From: Macrotis lagotis
Taxonomy: Eukaryota > Chordata > Mammalia > Peramelemorphia > Peramelidae
Assembly: GCF_037893015.1 (NCBI RefSeq)
Contig: NC_133659.1
Span: forward strand, 15,207,361 to 15,271,360
Length of the DNA stretch: 64,000 nucleotides
Direction of reading: 5' to 3'
In this document: piece after piece, positions 1 to 11,482 of the stretch
How positions within the stretch are numbered: the stretch's first letter is position 1
Layout: each line of letters starts with the position of its first letter
Made by a program: the position numbers and the translations under genes
The notes under the pieces: generated by a model
What the model saw: only the letters and a program-made list of their open reading frames with translations
What the model was told of the DNA's origin: nothing
The model's database searches: none

Positions 1-14
1 AAAAAAAAAAAAAA

Positions 15-507
15 GAAAAAAGGAAGAGGCAAATTGAGCAAAACTGATGGATGCATTTAAGAAATTTTTACATTTTATGCAATGCTCCACACTTATGGGC
101 CCTTGACACTCCCCTCCACCCCTCAGCAGACACATTCTTCTTCTGGGAAGTAGAGGGAAATGTCTTTTCTTTGGGGACTTGCTTTTTCTCAATAATTTTG
201 CAACATTCATTTTCGATTCTTTTTTGCTTGTGTTTTCTATTTATGTTGTTGTAGTCAATGCATCTATTGTTTTCCTGCCTCCTTTTTACTTACCTTTGAA
301 TCACTGAATGTAAATTTTTCCATGTGTCTCTGAACTCTTTATGTTTGTTTCTTACATCATAGCAATATTCTGCTACACTCATGCACCACAAATTGTTTCA
401 CCCTTCCTCATGGGCTCTACTTTGTTCCTAGTTTTTGTTACCACACAAAATGTTGCCATAAATAGTTTGGAGTATATAGAACCTTTCCTTTGTTTATGAC
501 CCTCTTG
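15..507 (-). mobile_element. L1 LINE 3' end, truncated
   Basis: Read on the minus strand this is the end of an L1 ORF2 followed by its 3' UTR. The plus strand carries the complement of the ORF2 C-terminus ('gcaatattctgctacactc', then 'ttgttaccacacaaaatg'), matching the layout of the clearer copy at 13541-14088. It begins at an A-rich stretch at the window edge, so the true boundary may lie outside. Decayed, no usable reading frame. The L1 class is confident; the subfamily is not. Confidence 0.6.
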
Positions 508-622
508 GGGCAGCTACTGAGGTATATTGGTTAATGCTTGAGAAGGAAATGGTCAACTCTTTAGTATCTTTGCCAAGGAAACCTCAGAAGGGGCCAAGGA
601 AAGTTGATATGACTGAAAATGC
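508..622 (+). mobile_element. Class B SINE, internally deleted
   Basis: A short piece of tRNA-like head ('ggggcagctactgag') is followed directly by the class B 3' region ('gagaaggaaatgg', 'tatctttgccaag', 'atgactgaaaatg'). The B box and middle are missing, so this is a deleted, dead copy. The boundary with the upstream L1 is uncertain by about 20 bases. Bases 623-1790 show nothing I recognise beyond a short C run near 1327. Confidence 0.5.
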
Positions 623-1791
623 CTGGACCACAAAAATGCAGGGTCTCCAAAAGAGCAGTAATATCAACAACTAAGTTAAATTGTATATATAACACTCAAA
701 TTTTAAGGAAATTTAAGTTCCTTCTTAACATTTTCTATGACTTTTTTAATTCTAGAACATCAACAAAACAATAAATTAATCCCTAATCTATAGAGTTTGT
801 TGATTTCTGTGATAGCAATACTCATATTGCTAATTTCATAATCACCTATCAAGAGTTAGTTTGAGCTGTCTCCAACCCGCCAATCTACCCACCTCAATGT
901 GGAATCTCTGGGTACAGATAGATTCCATTGTAACCCTTGATTGCACAACTTTGGGAATGACTGTAATCATTCACAGCTCCATCAAAGTTACTGTGCCAGC
1001 TGTTCGACAGACATTCCATCATTGACTCTCCCCAAGTTTTGACATCTTTCTAGGTGTGAGATAAATCTCAGAGTGTGATTTTGATTTCTCTTATTCAGAT
1101 CATTCTTTCATATGAAGGGAGGTGTTGCAGTTTCATCCAGGTCAGCTTCTCTATTCACTGTGGAGTCTGCTACCACTTCTATAAAAACTTTGTCTGATGC
1201 TTCAGCTCAGATGATTTGTGTATCCAACCATATTGCCCCAATTGCCCTTACTTTTCATATTCTACATTTAGTAATAATTAATATCCTGGTATTGACTGTT
1301 TGATGATTGTTTCAGATGCATAAATCCCCCCCCCAAATAAAGACTTTTTATCCTTAAAGGCCTGAAAATATCCATTAGTATGTCTTCTTATGTGTTTTCT
1401 TAGACTCCAGCCATCTTTACACATTTCTTTCTCTGTTCTCACACATCTGAGTTAGCACAGGATGTGGATTGATTTCAGACTCCTGGATCAAGTTTATACT
1501 TGATACTTCTTTCAGATTATATAAGCACATGTCCATCAATCTTTTAATGTCCTTCACAAACAAATCGGATTTTTGCCATAGACAACCATTATGGTCTGAT
1601 TGCTGTGCCATTTTTTGCAAATTTTGTACTTAAAAATCTGTTAATATTGAACTTTCTAAGTTAAAGAAAGGTATCAAATTGTGAGAGCCTTCTACTGAAG
1701 TGGAAATGGTGCTTTTTGCATAGTTAACACATGGGAGTCTTGTCCCCAAATCTCTCCTCCCCATATTCAAAGAATGAGAGATCTGCTGGCA

Positions 1792-2011
1792 CAGTGGATA
1801 CTAAGGAAAAGCTGTGATCATGTCTTAGACACTTAGCAAATATGTGATCTTAGCGAGTCATTTAACCTCTGTCTACCTCAGTTTCTTCAACTGTAAAAAG
1901 GATATAATAATTGCACCTACCTTGAAGCATTGTTGTTACAAGGATGAAAAAAATAATGTGCGTAAATTGCTTTGCAAACCTTAATGCTCTATAAATTCTA
2001 GTTATTACTAT
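1792..2011 (+). mobile_element. Class D (MIR-like) SINE
   Basis: Contains in order a degraded tRNA-type head ('ctggcacagtggatac'), the 'cagtttcttcaactgtaaaa' segment, a stretch of 'aataattgcacctacctt' and the 3' part 'ctttgcaaaccttaatgc'. That order is typical of marsupial MIR/CORE-SINEs. No TSD is visible, consistent with an old insertion. Confidence 0.65.
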
Positions 2012-2068
2012 TTTGGACAAAATCTTTTGAAATCCTACTCATCACTGAAGGACTTTGAAAGACAGAGG

Positions 2069-2072
<4 letters not shown>

Positions 2073-2117
<45 letters not shown>
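2073..2117 (+). repeat. (TG)n microsatellite
   Basis: An uninterrupted TG dinucleotide run of about 45 bases. Likely length-polymorphic. Confidence 0.95.
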
Positions 2118-2120
<3 letters not shown>

Positions 2121-2208
2121 ATTTATAGAGGCTAATATAACTACTTGTACAGGGAGATGGCTTAATCAAATTGCACTTTATTTATTTTTAAATTGTACAT
2201 TAGAAATA

Positions 2209-2690
2209 TCACTTTGACAGCTCCAAGAAGCCAGATTGGAGATAGAAGAAACTGGATGAAGGATGATAAATTAAAGAGTTATTGTAATAGTTCGAATGAG
2301 AGATGCTAAGAGTTCCAGTATTTCATTGGTGGCCATGGGATAGAGAAAAGAAATGTGGGTCAGAGTCATATAATGGAGGTAGAATTAACAAGATCTGGTA
2401 ACTGATTGGATGTGGGATGTGAAGAAGAAAAAAGTGTAGAGATTACAAATGTGGGTGACTCGGAGGACCATGATACCATCAAGAGAAACAAGGAAGTTCA
2501 GAAGAGGGGAGGTTTGGCAAAAAAGGTAATGGGTTCTATTTGAACATACTAAGCTTGAGCTACCTATAGAACAAGCAGTTGGGGATGTCCATGAAACAGA
2601 TACAGATATGTGACTAAAACTCAAGAGAGAAACTGAGTTGGAGAGATGCTAGTGGGGGCTTATGAGATCACTAAGAGAGAAAATATAAAT
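2209..2690 (-). mobile_element. L2 LINE fragment
   Basis: The plus strand matches the complement of L2 3' sequence: 'gattggatgtgggatgtga', then 'gggtgactcggaggaccatg' and 'tatgagatcactaagagag' in the expected order. The ORF at 2385-2624 lies inside it and is not a gene. Old and diverged, with no TSD seen. Confidence 0.5.
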
Positions 2691-2694
2691 TAAG

Positions 2695-2784
2695 AGACTT
2701 ACACAAGATCAAACCAAGTAGTGACCAAGCTAAGATTTGAACCTAGATCTCTTTACTTCTAGTCTGATGCTCTTTCCTATCTAT
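2695..2784 (-). mobile_element. MIR-like SINE fragment
   Basis: Complement of a MIR head: 'gtagtgaccaagc', 'gatttgaacctagatctct' and 'gtctgatgctctttcc'. Too short to subclassify. From 2785 to 3518 I see no gene or recognisable repeat; the open frame at 3132-3383 has no protein features and an AT-biased composition. Confidence 0.45.
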
Positions 2785-3518
2785 TAAAAAATCTATAAAA
2801 TTGGTGAGGTGGGAAAATAAACTAATTGACCTCTAGATGCCTTCCAGATTCCAGAAATGCTATCTATGGAAACATATTAAGAGGGAATTATATAGCTAGG
2901 ATTGATGGAGAGAGTAGATCTATGTGGAGTAAGGTAGGAAAGTCTTTATGAAGGACAAGTAAGAAGCAGATTTTGGAAGGAGGTAAAAGTGGTGATCCAG
3001 GGACTCCTCTCTCTCAAGGCCACATGCTAGTGTTGTGCTGAAGCTAGCTCAAACAGAACCAATTCTTAAATTTTTAGTGGAAACATTTATACTTCTGAAA
3101 TTGGCAATTATATAATTCATAGGCTTGTCAATTGTCTAGACTTAAGAAAATAATCAAAATAAAATTAATGATGCAGATTAAAAGTAAAATTGTGCCTTCA
3201 GAATACTTTTCTACAGAGAGCCAGTTTTTAAACATTTACAAGTACAGTGCTGCTTTCTACCCATTTTTAGAGTGGATCCTCAGTGAAAATCAGGAGTCTC
3301 AGAGCACATCTCTGTGTATTTGGTTGAATATAGGTATTATAACATTCTCCTCTAACTCAACAATTAAGTTTTTGAACTCCTGAATCAGGTAATATATGGT
3401 ACTAAGAGCTAGGCAGACTAGGATGGGAAAAGAAGGAGGGACATAATACAGGACAGGTTCCTGTCCTAAAAGAGCTTATAATTCAGGTCAGTCTAAACTG
3501 TACAAGTGAAGAAATAGA

Positions 3519-3733
3519 GAGTTCTTAACCTTTTTTTGTGTGTGATGGAGGAAAACCTGGTGAAATCCATGAACAATCTTCTCAGCTTCATGTTTTTAGG
3601 TAATTGAAAAAATGCTCAATTTCAGTTAGAATTTTGTGAAAATAAAAACACATTTATTCTCAGCTGAGTTCATGGACCCCATGAAATCCATCCACAGACC
3701 TCTTTATGGATTTCTCGTTAAGGGCCCATGAAC
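3519..3733. mobile_element. Short DNA-transposon-like element (hAT-like), copy 1
   Basis: Begins 'gttcttaacctttttttgtg' and ends near 'cgttaagggcccatg', imperfect terminal inverted repeats. The internal stretch 'ctggtgaaatccatgaac...cttctcagcttcatg' matches the second copy at 11483-11667. Size (about 215 bp) and lack of coding sequence fit a non-autonomous element. The hAT assignment is inferred from the end sequence only. Confidence 0.45.
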
Positions 3734-3822
3734 TAAAGTAATAATAAACTTTGTTATTTCTCACAATTCCTGTAAGGAGGATAGAGCAAGACTGAAATCA
3801 TCTTCATTAAAAACCTCAAACA

Positions 3823-3978
3823 GGGGTGGCTAGGTGGCGTAGTGGATACAGCACTGGCCCTAGAGTCAGGAATTCCTGGGTTCAGATCTGGTCTCAAACA
3901 CTTAGTGATTACCTAGCTGTGTGGCCTTGAGCAAGCCACTTTACCCTTGTTTGCCTTGCAAAAACCTAAAAAAAACCC
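3823..3978 (+). mobile_element. Class A SINE with 9-bp TSD
   Basis: Complete head-to-tail copy: A box in 'ctaggtggcgtagtgg', B box in 'gggttcagatctgg', and the end 'ttgcaaaaacctaaaaaa'. The 9-bp 'cctcaaaca' stands directly before it (3814-3822) and again after its tail (3979-3987), the mark of target-primed insertion using L1 machinery. No gene function. Confidence 0.9.
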
Positions 3979-4794
3979 CCTCAAACAGAGATTTGGACAT
4001 ATCCAGCCTCCTTAGTTAGGAAGAGTCAAAAACCCTCTTCAAACTCATTTTTAAGAGTTAGCAAAACTACCTTGCTCATTTCACTAAATATTAAATATAT
4101 AACCATTTTGGTAAGAAGTCATCTGAATATTCAGATCAGAGGACTTGAAGCAAGATGTTCTGAATTAAAGCTTATTTGAGCTCATGTAATAAAATCATTC
4201 GTTTGTTCATTGGACTTGATATGACTATCCTTGGCATCTGTGAGTTTTCCTTATGGAGAGGAGAAGTCCCTTTTCCAACTACAATAACAAACATCCTCCC
4301 ACCCCTATGAGCTACAAATTAAGCCTACCTTATACTGATTTCTTTCTACTAACAGTATTTTAATAGGAAATTACCAATGCATTTTAGTTTTCTTATAGTT
4401 AAATACATTTAATTCAGGTTTGTGTACAACATCTTAAGTTCCTACAATGATAATTCTTCTATATATAATGTGTTAGTGTTTTTAATATAATCTCTTCTGA
4501 TAATATTTTCTAATTCAAATGTAAATTTTAAAACAATTCATTGAGAGATGGAATGTGAATCCAGAAAAATTCAGGTTAAATCTTACTTTCTACATATTCT
4601 CGCTGAGAGATGCTTAGCCTAGCCTCTTGGTGAAATTGCTAGACTTTATAGAGGGGAAAAAAAAATCTTGATCTTTGTCAATAGAAGGGCTTTTCTAAGA
4701 GTTCTCTCTACTACCCAGATCACAGGTCCAATCACTATTCCTTTCATCCTTTCTTTTCTTTTCTTTTTTTTTTTTTTTGATAAGAAAGGCTTAG

Positions 4795-4942
4795 GGTTTT
4801 TTTTTTTTTGGCAAGGCTATGTAGTTAAGTGACTTACCCAAGGTCATGCAGGGAGGTAACTTTAAGTGTCTGAGGTCAAATTTGAACTCAGGTCCTCCTG
4901 ATTCCAGGGCTGGTGCTCTATCCACTACTACCTAGCTGCCCC
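4795..4942 (-). mobile_element. Class A SINE
   Basis: Full-length in reverse: T-rich tail, 'aagtgacttacccaaggtca', the B-box complement 'tttgaactcaggtcc', and the head complement ending 'cctagctgcccc'. No clear TSD. Bases 4943-6008 hold no recognisable repeat; note G and C runs at about 5109-5121 and 5241-5263. Confidence 0.85.
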
Positions 4943-6008
4943 AAATCTGAGATGTGAATTCACAAGTTGCACAAAAGGTTCACAGATTACTATAAAGTAT
5001 TCACAAATTATTAAAAATTCATAAAAGTTAATGGCAAACACATTTGAGAAAAGGAAAAGGCAACAGCCATGAGATGTGACTGGGCTTAGACCCACATGGA
5101 TGCAGCAAGGAGGGGGGGGGGGTTGGCCAAGATTTTATAGGGTGTCTAGCCCACCTATGTAGGGAGGAGTTAGGAGAGGGAGTCAAGGAGTGATTCCTAA
5201 GAGTCAGGAAGGTGGAGAAAGGGTAGGAGAGTTTGACACTCCCCCCCCCAAACTTCCCCCCCCACACACACACATCAGGTTGCCCTCCAAAGGAAGGCAA
5301 GGAGCTGTTTTAAAGAGTAAAGAAGGGTAATGGGGTGGGGGATGTTGCTTCCCCAGAGTGAAGTACCCTTCCATGGTAAAGGAGCCCACTATCCCTATCT
5401 TAAATTACATTGTTGTAGACATATGTGTTCTCACTGGGAAATATTACAATATTATTTTAAGCAATTTCTATAAACAATCCTCAATCTAGAATTTAGTCTT
5501 CCACAATGTATTCATGTTTCTTTTTAATGACTTTCAGAAAGATATAAACAAGGCAAAAAGTTGTTCTAATAATACCCAATGGATTTGGTGAGATATAGGA
5601 ATCAAGTTCCCTATAAAATCCCAAGACTTTAATACTATATTTTTAAAAGTTATTTAAAATATAGAATGGTGCTTATATCTTTAGAGGCAAAAAAGGACTA
5701 CTTTAATGTAGCAATATAATCCATTCATAGGTTCATGGACCTAAAAACCTGCAGGGAATGCCACAGATCCATATCTATTTCAGATTTGGAGTTTGAAGTT
5801 AAATATGGCAATTCTATTGTCAACTAATACAGCATGTTTGGGAACTTTCTAAACATGCATAATTTACAGAGTTTGCATTGTTAGGTCAATTTTCCTTTCT
5901 GAAGAGCCTTAAAACCAATGTGATCACACAAATGCTGCCTTCTCTACTTTATCTCCTGTGTCTTTCACAATTGAGTGGATTGTCACACTCCATTATGCGT
6001 CATGCAGG

Positions 6009-6117
6009 TCCTTTGGCTTAGCGAAATTACTGTACTTGTCGAAAATGGTCTTTGAAAATGGGTATTTGGTTTAAATATAAAGGAAGCACCCTGTAATGAG
6101 AGCAATTCTATGGTCAA
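6009..6117 (+). repeat. 109-bp dispersed duplication, copy 1
   Basis: Aligns without gaps to 6891-6999 at an offset of 882 bases. I count 11 mismatches, about 90% identity, ten of them transitions. Both copies share 'tcctttggcttagc' at the left and end near 'ttctatgg'. Flanking sequence does not match. The family is not one I recognise. Confidence 0.85.
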
Positions 6118-6890
6118 AAATCTTTCCCCAAAGGAAATGGCATGAATTCTATTTAATACACACACACAGAGGATCCAGAAAAATGGTTCCATATTCAATA
6201 TCGGTGTACTGTATGTGCAAAATTAGAATGGAAGGTGAGGCAGCAGTTTGCACTGTGCCTTAACACATTTCAATTTTGGTTTAGCCTTTGTGAGAATCTC
6301 CCTAAGTGCAATTGTGTGATTCAGGTTGATAACTCATTTGTTATTTTTCTTAGAAAGTTACTGAAAAGTTTCTGAAAGGTTGTAACTTGCCCATACTCAC
6401 CCAAATAATGTGGATCACTGTTGGGACTTGAAGGGTCTTTCTCCAAGGTTGAAACATCTATGATACCATGTTGCTTGGCTCCTGGCAAATAAAAGTATCC
6501 CTATCATGTTTATGGAATTGTTATATCAGCATACAATTTCCGTTCTTGGAAATTATACCTTCCTTACTATTTAATTTGATAAAAATAGACCCTTATTGAT
6601 ATTGGATTATATAGATTGCTGTTTGTCCTTTAACTATATTAACTATATTGATTAACTATATTGATGACACCCTTTAATTTCTATGATGTCATTAAGGAAT
6701 TGTATAATAAGAAAAGAAGATGGACTAGACATGAGGCAAAATGCCAAGTGAACAACAGAGTGTTCCCCTCTTTATCATTCCAACTTTGGAAGAAAGTTAA
6801 GAAAGCCTCTGGAATACTGGATGTTATCCCTATAGTGAACTTTTGAGAGAATATGACAAGGGCAGGTAAATATTTAACCTTAGTTACATG

Positions 6891-6999
6891 TCCTTTGGCT
6901 TAGCAAAATTACTTTACTTATCGAAAATGGTCTTTGAAAATAGGTATTTGGTTTAAATATAAAAGAAGTACCTTGTAATAAGAACAGTTCTATGGCCAA
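6891..6999 (+). repeat. 109-bp dispersed duplication, copy 2
   Basis: Partner of 6009-6117, in the same orientation. Most differences read G in copy 1 and A here. Either a local duplication or two relics of an unknown dispersed repeat. Bases 7000-7283 are otherwise unremarkable. Confidence 0.85.
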
Positions 7000-7283
7000 G
7001 TACCCAACAGTTTTAATTTTAATTTACATTATTACTGTAACCTGTCTCCTATAGTACATTGGTATAGGATTCTCTTCTCAGTGGTGGAGATCCTGTATCT
7101 TCATGAGGGGCAAGATGGAATTGATGAGTACTTTAGAAGATCTCCTGTCTCTCTTTGGATGTTCTGCAAGTCTCTTGGTAGTCTCTTCGTTTTCTTTAGG
7201 CCTTCAATGGTTCTGACTTCCAGCTTTGAGAGGGAAGATAGATGATGCTAATCTTGCTTGGTTGCTAAAAGGAAAATAACTCT

Positions 7284-7593
7284 GGGCAGTGAGGTGGCAT
7301 AATAGCTAGAGCACTGGCCTTGGAGTCAGGAGGATGAGAGTTCAAATCCAGCCTCAGATACTTGACACTAACTAGCTGTGTGACCTTGAGGAATTCACAC
7401 GACTCTGATTGCCTCCCATCCAGAACCATCTCCAGTCATTATGATTCATTTCTGGCTACTGGTCCCAGAAGACTCTGGAGGAGAAAGTAAAGCTGGTGAT
7501 ACAGCACAGCAGCCCCTCACTCAAATCCAATTCATATGCTTGGCATAGCATCACTTCCCTGATGTCATAGTCCTCTTCAAGAATGAAGGACAA
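7284..7593 (+). mobile_element. Class C SINE, interrupted at its 3' end
   Basis: tRNA-like head ('gggcagtgaggtggc', B box 'gagttcaaatcca'), then the class C body ('ccatctccagtcattatg', 'gaagactctggaggagaaa', 'atcacttccctgatgtc') ending 'aagaatgaaggacaa'. Three other copies sit at 31770, 48136 and 59615. A class A SINE has inserted into its last 15 bases. The open frame on the opposite strand recurs in the other copies because the SINE does, not because it is a gene. Confidence 0.85.
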
Positions 7594-7764
7594 GGGGCGA
7601 CTAGGTGGTGCAGTGGATAAAGCACGGGCCCTGGAGTCAGGAGTACCTGGGTTCAAATCTGGTGTCAGACACTTACTGATTACCTATCTGTGTGGCCTTG
7701 GGCAAGCCACTTAACCCCATTTGCCTTGCAAAAACCTGAAAAACAAAAAGACAAACAAAAAAAA
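7594..7764 (+). mobile_element. Class A SINE nested in class C SINE, 15-bp TSD
   Basis: Complete copy starting 'ggggcgactaggtggtgcag' and ending in an A-rich tail. The 15-bp 'aagaatgaaggacaa' flanks it perfectly at 7579-7593 and 7765-7779, proving insertion into the 3' end of the older class C element. Bases 7780-9533 hold no repeat I can name apart from homopolymers and the CTCF-like site. Confidence 0.95.
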
Positions 7765-8710
7765 AAGAATGAAGGACAAAAAAAAACCCCATTAAGACTC
7801 TAGGAAGAAGCCAATATGAGAGAAGTTAGCAGTCTTCAACATGACCCTGTCCCCAACTTGCTACCCTAGAGACTTTGAGGATCTTCTCCTTAAGTGAGAT
7901 CTAGGATTCTCTCTCTGTTGACCTAAATTAACTTACTCCTTCATTCCATATTGTCTGGTATAGTCTTTTATTTATATTTTCTCTGATTTCTGTTTTGCTA
8001 CTAACTTAAAACCCTAATATGAGTATTTTCATTATGGATATTATATTTTGTAGGAAGTGGGCCAAGTCTTAGAAATAAAGCTTGAACAAGAATTTAGCTG
8101 GAATTTGGAAAAAAATCACATCCTCCAGGCTAATAGTATTTAAGGAATCAGATAGATATAATTCTAACTTTGCAGCCCTTTTTCTCCAATGAGGAGAACA
8201 GAGCCATCAGCTTCAAACTCCTGGCTCCAATCTCTTATTTTTCCTTTCGTCAGGAAGTAAAATCTTCCTTGCAGAAGGGTGGGAAGAAGAAGCTGAAGAT
8301 GCCTATTCCTTCTCTTTGGAAGCTCATAAACACTCCCAGGCAACATAAGGAGGCTACATCACCATTTTCTCCACTACTTTTTAAAGTCTAGACAATCAAC
8401 AAACAATCAATCAAGCTGTGCAACCCTGATTTGTTTGCTGATTTGTGAGTTGTAAATGTGCACACTGAAAATTTAATAAAATCTCAAGCAAACCAGCTTC
8501 AGCATCCTCCTGGTCAAGAGTCACACAAGACTGGCAGGAATGGAAAAGTTGTAACCTGTATTATTTAAGGGAACTCCTGAGTCAATATTATGGACCCATC
8601 AGAGTATTTGAGATCTGTGTTATTTATAGGAAGAAAATCAGCTTCAGAGACCATTGAGCAAAGCCATGCAAAAGACCTATTCTTTTCTCTCTTTTTTTTT
8701 TTTGTGGTAA

Positions 8711-8726
8711 CCAGGAGGTGGCACTA
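8711..8726 (+). promoter_or_regulatory. CTCF-like motif
   Basis: The 16-mer 'ccaggaggtggcacta' fits the CTCF core consensus CCASYAGRKGGCRS with a single mismatch (G at the Y position). It lies outside any repeat I recognise. Binding is a prediction only. Confidence 0.4.
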
Positions 8727-9533
8727 TCTAGCAAGGTTTGGAAGTCAATTTAAGGATTTCTTCCCCTCAACTCCTCCCTGCCCCCCCCCACCAGATCCCT
8801 TGATAGTTTAAATTTATCCTAGATTCCAACTAAAGACCAGTCTTCCCTTCCTTCTCCCAAGGGGTGATCTTATCTTGGTCCAAAGTCTATAGTTTGCCCT
8901 TCACTTTAGAAGCTGGAAAACTTCAGTGAACTATCCTTGCCTCTAAGCTATTGAATCCAGGTTACAAATGATTCCAGTGCCTAGAGGTCAATGGTTATAA
9001 TCATGTGTCATGTCTAACTCACTGTTGGAGAAATTATAAGTGTAGCATAGAGAACCAAAAGACTAGCCTATAGAACCAATCTTTTCATATTGTGGGGCTT
9101 AATTGCATTCTGAATTGCTTTGATCTGGTGCCTTTAACTCCATTTGGTATAAATCCCAGGTATAGGGGTTTTACTGAATCTTGAGATCCAATGTATTTAT
9201 CTCAGATTTTAGAATAGTTTGTGCTTAACAAAATTCCCCACTCATTCAGAGTTTATACTTTAAATTAATAAATTTGACTTATTAATCAAAAATTAGTAAA
9301 TTAACAAATTTTCATTTAACCTAGCATCAAATGAAGAGGGTGGAAGGGGATTCCTTTTCCAAACACCCTGAAGATGAGATAAAAAAGAGTTATCCTCTAT
9401 GCCTCTTTATTTCTATACCAAAAACTAGTCCTTGACTTCTTCCGCTGTTATGATCAATTACAGTTTCATCTGAAACAAATCAGAAATTAAAAGCATATTA
9501 AAGAGAGAAACATTGTTTTAAAAGTGACCACTT

Positions 9534-9681
9534 GGGGTGACTAGGTGGTGCAGTGGTTAGAGCACCAGCCCTAGAGTCAGGAGGACCTGAGTTCAAATCC
9601 CATCTCAGGCACTTAATAATTACCTAGCTGTGTGACCTTGAGCAAGTCTCTTAATCCCACTGCTGTTCAAAAACCAAAAAA
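9534..9681 (+). mobile_element. Class A SINE with 11-bp TSD
   Basis: Head 'ggggtgactaggtggtgcag', B box 'gagttcaaatccc', short A tail. The 11-bp 'aaaagtgacca' occurs at 9520-9530 and 9681-9691. Three bases separate the left repeat from the head, so the exact junction is ambiguous. Confidence 0.88.
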
Positions 9682-9954
9682 AAAGTGACCATGTGATCCA
9701 AGAAAATGAAGAAGGGAGTAACTGTCCTTTTATTGGTGTCCCAAAGAAACAACACTAGCATCCTAGTCCAATCTGCCCAAGCCAAAATAGGGTAGGTTTT
9801 CTAATATATGGAAGTTTTCATCTCTAAAGCAAAACCTGCAATGCCCAGATTCTCCCACCAACTACTTCTCCCACCACTCCCAACTCAAATTCAAACTGCA
9901 TTCCATGCTTTTGGTTCACTTTGACTCTTCCTTCTTCTATCCTGATGCATTTCA

Positions 9955-10090
9955 ATCAATCAACAAACATTTATTAGGTATGAAAAACCTGGTAAAAGTC
10001 AAGACATATAAAAAGGGGCAAAAGAAAGTCCCTGCCCACAAGGAGCTTATAATCAAATGCAATTAGATTATAATTACAATCTATCAGCAG
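9955..10090 (-). mobile_element. L2 LINE 3' end
   Basis: Plus strand reads 'caaacatttattaggtatg' and 'ccctgcccacaaggagctta', the complement of the L2 tail. A fragment with no TSD. Bases 10091-10441 show nothing else. Confidence 0.55.
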
Positions 10091-10441
10091 GTAGAATTCC
10101 TCCCAAGGATTTCTCTTCCTTTGTAAGAGGATAAAGAGAAAACATCACCATCTTTTTTTAGAACTTCACTTCCCAGAATTCACACAGGAAGATTTTAGAT
10201 TCTTCCTTATGGGAAATCACTATGAATAATTACCTAGAGTGGGAATTCTTTTTTTTTTTTAGTTCATCATAAAGGGCTTTGATTAAGGAAAGCAGTGGGG
10301 CACAAGCTGGAAAGATGTGATTTTCTTTTATTTTTAACTATGAAGGAGCAGACCAGATAATAAAAGGGAATGAAGTATAGTCTCACAAACCTTTTTCTTT
10401 TTTAATATCCAAATTGAGTTAGTCATTAGAAATCTGCAACT

Positions 10442-10606
10442 GGGGCGGCTAGGTGGCACAGTGGATAGAGCACCAGCCCTGGAGTCAGGAGTACCTGAGT
10501 TCAAATCTGACCTCAGATACTTAATAATTACCTAGTGTGGTCTTGGGCAAGCCACTTAACCCCATTGCCTAGCAAAAACTAAAAAAAAAGAAAAAAAGAA
10601 AAGAAA
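10442..10606 (+). mobile_element. Class A SINE with 14-bp TSD
   Basis: Starts 'ggggcggctaggtggcacag'; the head contains 'taggtggcac', matching the CTCF half-core YAGRKGGCRS. It ends in a long A-rich tail. Flanks 'agaaatctgcaact' (10428-10441) and 'agaaatctacaatt' (10607-10620) differ at two of 14 positions, so this is a somewhat older insertion. Confidence 0.88.
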
Positions 10607-11008
10607 AGAAATCTACAATTAATACATACTCAATGATACAAAACACCTAGATGCAGGAGATAAAAAATCTCCTGAAATGAAAAGAGAACATCAGAGCAGA
10701 ATGTGGGGGAGAAGAGGCTGGTCATTTTTAGATCAGATTTTAGAATTAGATACAAATAGATAAGGAAATTAACCTATAGGTACCTGATTCCCTTCAAGCA
10801 GAGATTCCTCTTCCCTTTTGGTGGAAGGCAGGATAGGGAGTGGAGGAGTGTTATTTTAATTCTGTCACTTCAATGATGCATGTACAAAAATAATCAGAGG
10901 GATGAGTTACTGAAATCAGTAAAAGTGTTGAGAATAAGAAGAGGGATAAAAAGAACAGAAAATGAGTAAAATATTCAAAAGATCTTTCAGTCATATTACT
11001 AATAGATT

Positions 11009-11231
11009 GGACAGCTAAGAGACAGCATAGAGTGACAGGAAGAAGATTCATCTTCTGAGTTCAAATTCAGCCTCAGACCCTTATTAACTGTGTGACCCTG
11101 GGCAAATGTTTGCCTCCGTTTCCTGATTCGTTAAATGAACTGGAGAAGGAAATGGCAAATTACTTCAATATCTTTGCCAAGAAAACTCCAAAAGGAATCA
11201 GACAGTGAAAAATGACTGAATAAGAACAACC
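11009..11231 (+). mobile_element. Class B SINE
   Basis: tRNA-like head with B box 'gagttcaaattca', 'ccgtttcctgattcgttaaa', then the RTE-type 3' part: 'ggagaaggaaatggcaaat', 'tatctttgccaagaaaact', 'gaaaaatgactgaataag'. The last segment resembles BovB/RTE 3' ends, which implies mobilisation by an RTE-type LINE. Confidence 0.8.
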
Positions 11232-11277
11232 AATGATTTGCATTTGCTTTTCATTTGTCACATAGTCTCATATTCCT

Positions 11278-11440
11278 TAGGATCATGGATTTCTTCATCG
11301 ATAAGGAAATTGAGGCCTAGAAAGATTGGCTCAAAGTCACACAGGTACTGAGGTCAGAGCAAGGGTAAGAACTGTGGTCCTCTGATCTAGCAAGATCTGG
11401 CCTTTTACTCTGTACCACAGTGTCTCTTTTGAGAAGAGAA
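11278..11440 (-). mobile_element. MIR-like SINE
   Basis: Complement of a MIR: 'aaggaaattgaggcctagaa', 'tcaaagtcacacaggtactg', then the diverged head. No TSD. Confidence 0.55.
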
Positions 11441-11482
11441 AAAACATCCCTGTACTAATCTAATTATACATTTTGCCGGAGG

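Noticed and set aside
3823-3978. tRNA gene, because of intact A and B box matches
   Set aside because: The boxes belong to SINE heads; no cloverleaf with acceptor stem, and the body continues into a SINE tail. The same applies to all class A-D copies.
7456-7656. Apparent protein family shared by frames at 7456 (-), 48257 (-) and 59627 (+)
   Set aside because: The similarity comes from the class C SINE that underlies all three; frames are broken in other copies and reading is antisense to the element.
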